64,000 nucleotides of DNA, from contig WELB01000001.1 in NCBI GenBank assembly GCA_009602725.1, positions 573,267 through 637,266 of the forward strand, read 5' to 3'. The position numbers were made by a program, and so were the translations under genes. Positions 32,861 to 43,117 of this stretch are shown here, piece after piece (the stretch's first letter is position 1; each line of letters begins with the position of its first letter). This DNA is from Spirogloea muscicola (lineage: Eukaryota; Streptophyta; Zygnematophyceae; Spirogloeales; Spirogloeaceae). Under the pieces are notes generated by a model. That model ran no database searches. It was not told where the DNA came from and saw only the letters and a list, made by a program, of their open reading frames with translations.

Positions 32861-34223
32861 CCCGTATCACCTCTAGGAAGTCGGATGAGCTGAGGGGACG
32901 GCCTTCCGAGGGGGGGCCAAGCAATGCAATGCAAAGCAAATGAAGCAAAGGGGTTAATGGCAGCGAGCCGCCGGTGGGGCGACGAGCCGTCGCTGGCACT
33001 CAAGCGCGGCCGCCAAGTTCGTCCCGGCCTCGGCTGGCGGCGGCCAAAGCGGAGGCCGAAAGAAAGGCCGCTGGTGAGAAGAGAGATCGAAGGCGTGCAC
33101 CGTGCGCGTGAAGTGAGTAGGAGGCTAAGCCGAGCCCAGTGAGCCCAGTGAGCCCAGTGAAGTCCAGGCCAAAAATCAATGCAGTGGCTGACTGACGCTA
33201 CCATGACTGAGGCTACACAAAGCAAGGGAGGGGGAAAATGTGTGTCCGCTTGAAGACGAAGCGACGAGCTGAGCGAGGTGAGGGGCCAAGGTGCCTGCAT
33301 GCTATCCTGGAGTGGGAGCCGTCAGCTGCGGCGCTAAATCTCAAATCCTACACCTAAACAAGCTGCTTCATTTTCTACGATGCTTGTTGATGAACAAAGT
33401 GGTCGTGGTGGCGGTCATCAAAGTAATGAACGCTCTTCCAATGTAAGGCAATGGATGCGATAAGCCAGCCCAAAGGAATGTACAAGGGCAGAAGCACTGC
33501 GCGTCCGTGGAAGTGCCGAGCTACTGGAACCTGCTGCCCCGCCCACTGCAACCGGGGCACTCAGTCGCTGCTCACCTGGGGCTCTGCGTGGACTTTGTCT
33601 AATACTCTGAGCTTGCCTTTCACCAGCCACTGCCTCCTTCTGGAAGAGCTTCTCCCTGATTTTCGTTCTGTTACATACGCATCGTTCTGTTACATAAGCA
33701 CCTCATTTGATTCTTAGTTCTTCTTACGAATAGTCCTGGCTTGCTTTGGCCTCCCTCTCCTTTCATGTACACCGCGGGCCTTCTTCCTCCACAAGTGGCC
33801 ATTGGCCATGACTTGCCGCCTCCGGGCTGCCCTCTTCCCTGCTCGCCTGCTTGGGCTGCATTGGGTCTCCTGACCACCTCCGTGCCTCCCACTCCAGCGG
33901 GTCTCGAAACTGGTGCATGCTCCCACTTTGGTAAGACAGAGCTTTCCGACTGCTGCTTCTCGCCCTTCTCGCAGCTGCACCCTTTGATTGCTTTCAATGA
34001 GTTCTTTGTACTACTCTCTCCACCAAGTCTTCTGAACTCACCACTGCGCGGGACTGCAAGTTGTCATTAGCATCACTGTGGACCAAGGGCTCACCTCTGC
34101 CAGCAAGGCGTTTGACTACTTCGTTGCTGTTGCTGGGCTCACCAGATCTGGCGTACAATCAAGCATTGGCCAGTATCTGGTGGCAGGCACGAAATTATTG
34201 AGCTGAGGCAGGCTCTAGCCCAT
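32861..34223. other. Intergenic region
   Basis: Contains a (GAGCCCAGT)3 array at 33,132-33,158, a degenerate R2 at about 33,085-33,130, and a reverse stem-loop remnant at about 33,445-33,480. No exon was recognised. Confidence 0.5.
33132..33158 (+). repeat. 9-bp tandem repeat (GAGCCCAGT)3
   Basis: Three exact 9-bp units in intergenic DNA. Confidence 0.9.
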
Positions 34224-36007
34224 TCACAGAGGGCCACATTGATCTGCTGAAGCGAGCTCAGCTGCTGTGCTGGAGCTGCAAATGGCAAGCACCTCTTCCC
34301 CGCAATCAAAGCCTGTATCATGGTGCATCTCGCTCAGCTCAGAAGGAGGCTGGAGGACCTTGCTTGGGTACTTCACCGACACGAGGCAGAGGCCGTGTGC
34401 AGGAGCTGATGGTGTCTGCAATGCCAGCTGGACCCGGTCTCGCGACTGCAGCAGCTCCATTACAGTGCGGGTACACGCTCTGCCCCGTCCAACATCGACG
34501 AGCAGGCCAACCTGGGGAGCAGCGACAGTGGTAGTCCAAAGATTCTCAGAGCAAGCACTTGACAATAGAAACATCTCCTGCAAGGCTCCATCAGCTCTTG
34601 CAGCAGACTGGGGCACGGTGCCACACCAGCTCATCCAGAATGCTATGCACCATGTGAGACCAAATTCTATCGGCTACTTTTGCTGGAAAGACGCACCATG
34701 TTGCGGACTTGCTTATAAAGGAAGCCCGAACCCGAGATCTCAACACGCAGGCTTCCACCTCCCTGGACGGCACATTGCAGAGTCGTCACTTAGTCGACCA
34801 GCGAAGAGCATGCTGACAAACAGCAACAGTACGGTGGCGTAACAGAGACAATTATGAAGTAGCCCGTGTGGTATGCAGAGGGCTTGCGCAGCTACTTATT
34901 GGCAATGGCACTGGCTGCTGACTGGCACAAGACTTACCTCGTCCACAATGTCGAGCTGAGTGACGTGGCGGACTGGCCGGCGTCTCTTGTTTGTTGACTG
35001 ATTCGCAAATGTTGAGAAGTCGTGCTCACCAACAAATATACGAGCAGCAAGTCGCATTGACTCCAAGTCTAGCGCTTCAGTCACGTGCATGGAATAGAGG
35101 CGCCTGGCATGCACACAAGGCCGAGCAGGACATTGAGCACCATGTGTAAAAGAATGACACTCAGCTGCTTGCTCAGGAGCTATGCTATTGTTCTTAAGGT
35201 GCAGACTTACAGGACGTCCATTCTACTTTGGCCTAATACATCATGAGCTACTGCAGACGCCCACCTGCAGGGATCCATGACCGGCGCACAGAGGATGGAG
35301 TAGTGGTAAGTCTTGGCCAGGGCATGCAGACGGGCGTGAAAGTCGGGTGCGGCGGGTGCGACCTCCAGTGCACGGATGGCCTTGGGGAGCAGTGCGTTGA
35401 GGGACTTCAGAGCCCCAGGGCAAGTCAGCTGCTTGGACGTGACGAAGCTCACGACCTGAGAAGGTGCAGCGTAGGCCTTCAGCCACGGCTCGTTGGCTGA
35501 CTGTGTGTGTATATAGAGGGGTACGGGCTGCAAGCGAGCTGCGACCAGATAGTGGAAACCCCAAAGTACCTGACCTCTCGCGTGCACGCCCGCGTCGGTG
35601 CGCCCGGCCGCTGCAACGCGGAGGTCGTCACGCGACTGCCCCGTGAGCGTCACCAGCACGGCCTCCACATGGTGCTGCACGGTCACCGGCCGCCGCTGCA
35701 GCTGCCAGCCTGCCAGCACGACCGCCACCGAGAAGGCGTCACGACGGCGACCAAGACCGAACCTCGAGACCAAGTTGGGACTCGTCTGACGAGCCTTATC
35801 AGACTGTCGCTCGCCGCCCACGGCAACATGTTCCACAACCGGCGGCGTTGTCAGCCAGTGTGGCACCGGGGGTGGCGCACCGGCGAAGTCCGTGCCGTCG
35901 TAGGCCAGCGTCAGACGGTACTTGAAGGCCGGCGGACTCGCCGCCGCCGCCTTTGCCATCGCCGCTGCCCCGTCGTCCCCCGCAGTACCGAGTGTAGCCT
36001 CGGGCAT
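34224..36007 (-). CDS. TruA-family tRNA pseudouridine synthase
   Basis: 325 aa in six exons: 36007-35881, 35709-35570, 35455-35265, 35103-34938, 34762-34697, 34511-34224; all phases close. It isomerises uridine to pseudouridine in tRNA (positions 38-40 in bacterial Tru A; plant members vary). Conserved motifs: YRLTLAYDGTDFAGWQLQ, the catalytic-aspartate motif GRTDAGVHARGQVVSF, ALPKAI...FHAR...KTYHYSI-type core, GEHDFSTFANQ, ISGSGFLYKQVRNMVG and the C-terminal GLCLVSVKY. The start at 36007 is the nearest ATG. A 21-bp tandem repeat lies just upstream and the frame stays open beyond it, so the N terminus is uncertain. Transcribed divergently from the TPM gene. Confidence 0.9.
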
Positions 36008-36286
36008 GTAGCTGCCTTCGCCATCGCTTCTGCTGCCTTCGCCATCGCTTCTGCTGCTGCACTGGCGCGCCGCGGCAGCCGATGATCGCCGTGACGGAGT
36101 CCCATTGCCGCGATGAATGGCGCGGCGGAGCTGGGCCGGCGAGGCGCTTCCCGGCCCGACGCAGTGGCGCTGCCGGCTGCGCTCTGTATCCAGGCGCGGC
36201 TGGCGGGACGGCAGCGGGCCCGCGAGGAGCGCAGCCGCCGCTGCGGCCGCCACGGCGGCGGGCNCTGTGCTGGCCCCGACGCGGCC
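36008..36286. promoter_or_regulatory. Bidirectional promoter region TruA / TPM
   Basis: About 280 bp of GC-rich DNA separates the two start codons on opposite strands, leaving room for only one shared control region. It contains a 21-bp tandem repeat and one N (36264). No TATA box is evident. Confidence 0.5.
36013..36054. repeat. 21-bp tandem repeat in divergent promoter / 5' leader
   Basis: Two exact units of TGCCTTCGCCATCGCTTCTGC immediately upstream of the TruA-like start. In the TruA direction each unit reads as codons for a Ser-Asp-Gly-Glu-Gly-like heptapeptide if translated. Confidence 0.85.
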
Positions 36287-37870
36287 ATGGCGGCCGTGGC
36301 CGCGCCCTCAGCGGGCCTCGGCCTGCCGCGCCGCGGCCTCGAGGCGGCGGTCGCGGCGCGGCATCCTCTGGCGGCAGTGGCGGCGGCGGCGGGAGGAGCT
36401 GCCCGTGGTGGCCTTCGTGTGCCATGGTCGCCATCGGCACTGAGCTGCTGCTCGTCTTGGCGCCCGCTGAGCGAGTCCCCGAGCGGCATTGACAACAACG
36501 GGACATTGGAGCCGTCGGCTTCTCCTCGTAAGCGGTGGGCGCAGGTCGTCGCCTCCAGCTCCAGCGCCGGCAATCAGGACAGCCATGGCCATCAGGACGG
36601 CAGTCGCTGGTTGGCCGGCACCTTGGGCCCGCCCGCCGTGGCGCTGGGCCTCGCCGTGGCCCTCTGCCTCGGGGCCCCAGCGAGGCCGAGCCTCTGGGCT
36701 GGCGCCGCGACGCTGCCGCCGCCGGGTGGGGAGCCGGTGTCGCCCATCATCGATGCAGCGCACGTCTTCTCCGACGCCAAGCTGGCCGAGCTGGCGGCAC
36801 AGGTACGACCGCTGTGCCCTCTCAAGCGATGCTTCGAAACGCCGGCAAATCATGGAGTCGTGTAGAAAAGTGGCTTCTGGTGGCGGCCGACGCTTGGCGG
36901 ACGGGCGCTTAAGCGCATCTGTGAGGCTGCCGCCTCGATGTACTCAATGTGCATGCATGCGAGCTGCAGGGTATCATCTGTCTCGCGCCGTCGTTAGTGG
37001 GACCGCTGCCCTCCTGCCTTACTGCCGTCGCAGCTCTCCGCGGTCTCAGCTGGACGCCTTTGAGCGGCAGTCCGGATGGGAGATCCGCGTGCTCACCCGT
37101 GCCAGCGCTCGTACGGCTCCCTCGGGCGACGTAGTCCGGGCACGCTGGCGGCCTGGCGAGCGCACGGTTGTTGTCATTGAGGACGTGACTGCGCCCAACG
37201 TTCTCAACTTCAACACGGGTGGCGCCGTGCGTGCCAAGCTCCCGCGGCAATTCTTTGTTGAGCTGCAGAATCGCTATGGCAACCAGGCACGTACCACTAC
37301 CTGCCGCTTGTCGCTACTATCGTTGGCCTGACTCATGTTCACAGAAAATGATCTATTTGTTAGACTACAAAGTAAGCAGGATGAATATCAGAGATGCTGC
37401 ATCCCGCATTCAGCCCTTGGCTTGCTCATGCGGTGCAGTTCTACGTGCGGGAGGAGGGCGAAACGCAGCCGGTCATCAGGGTCAGCGAGGCGCTGCAAGA
37501 GTGCCTCAGCAAAGACGAAGGTTGTCAGAATGTGCCGGGCGTGACTGAAGATCTCTACTTCCTCACACTTGCTACGTCCATTGCTGGCGGCGCCGTCTTT
37601 GGGTTCGCCGCCAGGGTGCCGCCTTCTGGCCGGGTCAACTCCTCCCTCCAATGGGTTCTCGTCTTTGCACCTCTTTGGGGCATCCTCTTCCTGTCCCTCG
37701 GCATCCTCCCTATAATCTCCAGAACTTCGAATCTTGAGCCTGTGCTCAAGAATACTGCCGCCTTTCTCGGGGCCGCGGCGGCTCTCTATTTGACTCCAAT
37801 ATTTGGCCAGCCACCCGGCTTCTCGCAAGGGCTGACAAGGTCTGACACTGAAGACCGACCTGAAAAATAA
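36287..37870 (+). CDS. Plastid TPM-domain membrane protein (TLP18.3/Psb32 superfamily)
   Basis: 394 aa in three exons: 36287-36802, 37050-37286, 37439-37870. An Ala/Arg/Ser-rich transit peptide is followed by a hydrophobic segment (VALGLAVALCLGAP) fitting thylakoid targeting. Then comes a TPM domain: PIIDAAHVFSDAKLAELAAQ, LDAFERQSGWEIRVLTR, VVIEDVTAPNVLNFNTGGAV, FFVELQNRYGNQ. After FYVREEGE come three membrane segments (TLATSIAGGAVFGFAARV; WVLVFAPLWGILFLSLGIL; NTAAFLGAAAALYL). TPM proteins of this group act in photosystem II repair/assembly in related organisms; the exact role here is inference. The second intron appears to use a GC donor (CAG|GCACGT). Confidence 0.85.
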
Positions 37871-38496
37871 GGCTGACAACTGTCTGCTGACATGCACTGT
37901 TGAGTCACATGCTGTCTGGCACTGCTATGCTTAAAGTGAATGTCGTGCATCTTGTAAATTATCAAATTTGACACCACCGCATGACCAGGTCGTCAGTGGC
38001 ACTTGTCATTATACTGTGCCCTTTCACCCTCTCAGAAATGAGCAGTTTCATGCTGGTAAATGGTGCGAATATGCTAGTAGCCACTATGCAATATCTGGCA
38101 GTCAAGACTTGCAAGGTGCCCTTTCACTCCTGCATGAAAATGCAACCAGGTAGTCATCCACTCAGCTGGATAGCACAAAGGGCAGTTTACTTCATGTGCT
38201 GTGATCTTGTGACAGCTGCAGAGTTTTGATGCCTCAGATTTCCTCTCTGCATATACAGCTACATGGGTGCAGATTCAGCAGCATGATGCAATCCTGCAAA
38301 GTACAATGTTTGTATGTGCATGTGGATCAAGCAGAGAGTGCCAACTGAGCAGTGCAGGTGACATTTTGAAGCCATCAATGGTAGCACATAAAGGGCTTCT
38401 AAGAAGGGAAGAATGTGGACGCAATGGCAAACATCTCTAGTGTCCAGGTTCGAAGTGGGTACAAAAATGATGAGCTCGGTCAAGCCTGCAACCACC
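37871..38496. other. Convergent intergenic region
   Basis: Between the stops of the TPM gene (+) and glutamine synthetase (-). AT-richer; nothing recognised. Confidence 0.6.
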
Positions 38497-41400
38497 CTAC
38501 GACTTGAGGGTGGTCTCGATGAGCTTGCGCGCCACAACATAAGGATCCACATTGGCTGCAGGTCTGCGGTCCTCCAAATAGCCCTTGCCTTCAATGGCAC
38601 AGGGGCGAGGGATGCGGATGGATGCACCTCTATCAGCCACACCAGACCTGTCAATCATAATAAGCCTCAGTCAATATTTGGCTTGCAGCTGGAAGCACAG
38701 GAACATCAATCTGCAACTTGACTAACTGGCAGTATGATGTAGACATGGGACTTGGCTGACTGCAACAGCAGCTCCTTTTGTGATAGGTAAGGAGGTCACT
38801 GAGACTGCTGCCCATCACTTATTGGATGCATTGGACTGCTTCTGAATTCATGAGCCAGGAGTCCCTTGACCTTGGTAGGAAAACCCGACAGATCTGTCTA
38901 CATCAAGGCCTGTCACTCTAGGTGTCATTGTGATCAGCACTTTGCCTGCCTCAGTCGTTCAGCAAGCCAAGCTTCTCAACATTGTGCAACCTAAGAAGCA
39001 TAACATACTGGGTGTTGCTTGGGACCACGTGACGAGGTTTAGCAGAGTCTAAGAGATGCTAATCTCCTAAAGCTGCAGACGCTGATAGACTGGCTGACAG
39101 CAAATGAGCCCCTTGGATCACTTTAGCAACACCTAGACGCTTGGTAACAGAGCAAGTTAATTTTGTAAGTCCTGTGCTTTCGGGAGGTTAGGTCAACACA
39201 CTAGAGTCTAATGTCCTGGTATTTGCAATTAGCTTGTCATCCTGGTTGCAGTCTGATAGTGGAGTAAGCAATAGTGCAATGGTATGAGGCTTCTCGAGAC
39301 CTCACTTGAACGTGTTGATGTTGGCTGTCTCATGCTTGCCTGTCAACCGGCGCTCATTACCAATGCCGTAGACAGCAATGTGCTCAGCATGCTTCTTGGA
39401 GAGCTTCTCGATGGCAGCTTCAATGGCCTGCAGCACAGAGGACTTGCAAGGTCTTCGGCCTTAGTTTGTAGGCCCTTGCACATTTAATAGTTCTGAGCAA
39501 GTGACAGAAGCATTGTGAGGTCCTCAAATGAAGGCAACTATGACTTAACCTGTTTTGTCCTTTGACAGCGTCCTTTTGCAATGAGGTGGATGACAGGGTT
39601 TGCCTGTGAAGAAGTCTGCACAATTCTTTCAGTTCAAATTCGTCATACGGACCTTCATTCCACCATCGTTGCGCATGGACTTAGTAGAATAGTTGGTGTG
39701 TGCACCGGTACCATTCCAGTCACCCTCCATGGGCTTCGGCTCGAAAGTGCTTGTGATGCCGAAGTCCTCACCCAACCTGCAAGGATAACTCCATCAATCT
39801 TCACCATTTGCCATGTCAAGTCGAAAGCAGCAATTGCGCATCTGGCTTTCGAGCACTTGATCCACCGGGCTCACAATGCAGATGAGAGAAACAACTCAAT
39901 GACCAATCTTCTATGATTGTGGATCCAGGCTTCTCTCGGATGGCCTCATAGTCTCAGCTCAGTCAATGTGTGAGGTTGTCAATCTTGTACCAGTGATAGG
40001 TGGAAAGGCCACCTACCTATGCAAGAGCCATCGGGCGATCATTACATGATCACCGACCTCAAGAGGACCAGCAGGACCAATCTGAAACTCCCATTGACCA
40101 GGCATGACCTCAGCATTGACACCACTAATCTTGAGTCCTGCCTGCGAAAAGATTTTCACAAATGGTACAATATTAGTACGGTCCGGCCAACAAAAGTGTG
40201 CCTGCATCACTATCCTACCCCATGCTTTACACCACACTTACAAGGTCTTCTAATAGAATTGTCTGACCAAGCCTGCCTGCAGTATTCTCTGCTTGAAGGC
40301 GGTCTGGATGGAAATAGGTTGTGCTTATCACACCATATGCAGCTCATGAATCTAACACCTGCTAAAGCCTCCTGCAAGCCGCTCATATCAAGGTATACCT
40401 TGATGCAGGCATCCATGTGTGCTTCAACAAGTTGACGCCCATAGACAGACTCCAGGCCCACTCCGCAGTAAAATGGTCCCTGGCAATTTGCTCATATGCT
40501 CAGTAGGCAGCTTGACTGTAGAGAGCATTGAATAAGTAGACTGCCGTGTTTTTAGCCCTCATGAGGGATAAGTACAGTACCTATACTGCTGTCAATCTGT
40601 TCAATGCAAAGATATCAGATGCTCCAAGAGCTGAGCAACTGAGACGTCAGCTCAGCTCAACAACGCCCGTGCAGTGACACTGGACACGCATTTGACTTCG
40701 GATTGCCTATGCAGGTAAAGGAACCTGTCCAGCTGACCTGGGGAGCAGGGTATCCAGCCTCAGGCCAGCCAAATGGCCTGCCGTTCTTGCCAAACATGGT
40801 GTACTCCTGTTCAAAGCCGAAGAGCGTCTCTTCCGCCAGCACATCCGGACTAAGGATCTCCTGCATCTTCCGGCGGGTGTTCGTAGTGTGGGGCTGCAGC
40901 GAGAGGACAAGGCGTGCTAAAATGTTTAACACACTTGTGACATGATGATCAGATTCCATGCCCTAGTGAAGGTGAGCTCTTGTAACCCTCCTCTCACATT
41001 GAAGCACCAGTTTGAGGGGGGCACTACTCATCAAGCTGGTGCAAAACCCTGACTGATTGGTATAATTGCTTGCTCGGTTACTGCTTTACCAACAGTGATG
41101 TGGCAAAGTACAAGCTTTTCATGGCAAAATGCTGCGCAAGTGTTGGATGTCAGGCACTGAGGATGAGCCTCTGCGGCTGCACCACTTACCACACCAGTCG
41201 CCGTCAGGACTTCGCAAAGGACAAGGACATTGTTGTCGCCGCGGATGGGGTCAGGACAAGAGAAGACAGGGTTCAGGATGCAGTCAGAGTCGCCTCCCTC
41301 AGCCTGCCCAGTGCTGCCAAGAGAATGACGGAGCAAGCCCACCACACGTCACAAGTGTTGATCTGATTGGCAGCTTCGACCTCCCATATCAGATGTTTTG

Positions 41401-42430
41401 TATTCAGCACGACTTTGCCCTCCTCAAGTATCCTCAGCCACCAGTTGACCGGCACTCAGCCTTCTTCAGGAACAATCATGCCAGCAAGCAAGCCTCCAAA
41501 GCAATCCGTTACTGGCTAGCTGCGCTGGCCTGAATAAGCAGCAGCTGACTATCAAACAGGTAAAAAGAGAATGCTCTATACACAAAGAAGGCAATCTAAG
41601 TGGTCTAGGGGTAACACAGCACAGCCATTCAGAATGTGGCCTCCACTGACCTGGACCCGTCAAAAGACCACTGGGGGAAGTCGATAGAGCCTGCTGGCAC
41701 AGGCTTGGGGATGACCTTGGTCTTCGAGCGCATCTCATTGAAGCGGATGCCCTTCTGCCCCTCGAGGCCATCCATCCAGATGTACTCAGCTCTCTGAGCT
41801 AGAGCACGAACCTGGAGAAGTGTACTGCTGCCCTGCATCGTGGTGTACGTTCATGGATAAGCAAGGCTGGTATTGCCCATCCGCTTGCATGCTCCAGCGA
41901 AACCTCACCCCCGAGCATTCGAACGTCTAGAACGTCTCAACCTTCACAGTCACCCTGTGCATCTGCGCAGCACTGGCCCAGAATACCCTGCTGCTCATGC
42001 AACATGCAGATACCACAATGCCCTCCACATTGTGCTGCACCATGCTGTGAGGCCTGTCAGTGCCGATCACTGCTTTCCGATGCTCACATGACGGCTCCTC
42101 GTCCGAAGGCTGGCAAACGCAACACTCCGCAGCTCGTTGCTGGCAATGTAGCTGGTCACTCTCCCACCAGCAAACTGCGGGAGATGGAGGGCCCAGCGCG
42201 ATCAGTCCGGTGATCGGGCTCGCTCGACGACAATGTGACATGAGCTCATCAGTTCCGCTGATTCATCACGCTCCCGCAGGGCCAGATGCTGTGCCGCGCT
42301 GCCGCGCTAGCATAGCTGCCGGCGTGGCCAGCTTCGGCGACGGCAGCCTCGTCGTCCTTGCCTGGCTGGAGAGGGTGGGGACCGAGGAGCGCGCGGGCGA
42401 TCCGGCGGCCCTGGCAATGGCGGCGGCGGC
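38497..42430 (-). CDS. Glutamine synthetase (GSII), probably plastid-targeted
   Basis: ATP-dependent formation of glutamine from glutamate and ammonium. Exons in transcript order: about 42430-42362, 42174-42088, 41811-41651, 41313-41190, 40893-40738, 40479-40399, 40141-40017, 39776-39653, 39427-39306, 38647-38497; phases close from the second exon on. Signature regions: [86 protein letters not shown] and ASIRIPRP, i.e. the ATP, glutamate and ammonium site residues. The two 5' exons ([14 protein letters not shown], then [17 protein letters not shown]) look like a plastid transit peptide. The first would need a GC donor (CAG|GCAAGG), and no ATG is seen in frame, so the start is unresolved. Confidence 0.9.
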
Positions 42431-42457
42431 GGCGGCGGGGGCGACGGCGGCGGCGAG

Positions 42458-42823
42458 ATGGAGCTGAACACGCAGACGAAGCTGGGGATGAGCCTGGACG
42501 AGCTGGCGGCCAGCGGGCGGCGCCTGCCCAGCACCATAGGAGCGCGGCGGCTGGGGCGCCGGCCCTCGCCCTACGGCGGCGGCGGCGGCGGCGGCGGCGG
42601 AAGGTGGGGGACACTGCACCAGCGCAGCGGCCGCGCGGCGGAGACGGTGCTTGCGGTGCGGCGGGTGATGGCTCCGGGGACGCCGGGAGCATGGTCGCCG
42701 GCGGTGCAGGAGGCCCCAGACTATCGTGTTGATGCGCCTGCGGTTGACCTCTGGCGAAGGTGTCGGCGCTCGAGCCGCGGGCGGCAGAGACGCCGCGGCG
42801 CCGCGGCGGCGTCGTGGCTTTGA
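42458..42823 (+). CDS. Possible short gene start with UAP56-binding-like motif
   Basis: An ATG at 42458 opens a plus-strand frame with natural-looking codon use: MELNTQTKLGMSLDELAAS, then RR, a Gly run and a basic Ser/Arg tail. The LGMSLDELA stretch resembles the UAP56-binding motif (LDMSLDDII) at the N terminus of ALY/UIF mRNA-export adaptors. There is no RRM downstream, and a single N at 42915 marks a possible join, so this may be a lone first exon. It lies only about 30-100 bp from the presumed 5' end of glutamine synthetase on the other strand. Could also be chance in a GC-rich promoter. Confidence 0.3.
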   Translation: MELNTQTKLGMSLDELAASGRRLPSTIGARRLGRRPSPYGGGGGGGGGRWGTLHQRSGRAAETVLAVRRVMAPGTPGAWSPAVQEAPDYRVDAPAVDLWRRCRRSSRGRQRRRGAAAASWL

Positions 42824-43117
42824 GGGCGAGCGCACTGCGGGCGGCGCCATGAGATGAGCAGGCAGGCAGGGGCTTGCACGGGGAGTGCAGGAGGCGGGAG
42901 GCGGATTATGGGGANGCCCCGTCGTGTGAGTGCCACGACGCCGCCGCCGCCGCCGCCGCCGCCGCCCCCGCCGCCTGCGCGCTTCCGGCGGCCGCCCTGG
43001 CGCTTCTCGAGCCATGCCTGGTGAGTGGCGAGAACGACCACTGAGCGGCCGGTTACTGGCGGGAATCCCTCCAGCATACCTCTCGTCAGGCTCGGCTGCC
43101 GCGCGGCACTGGCGGCC

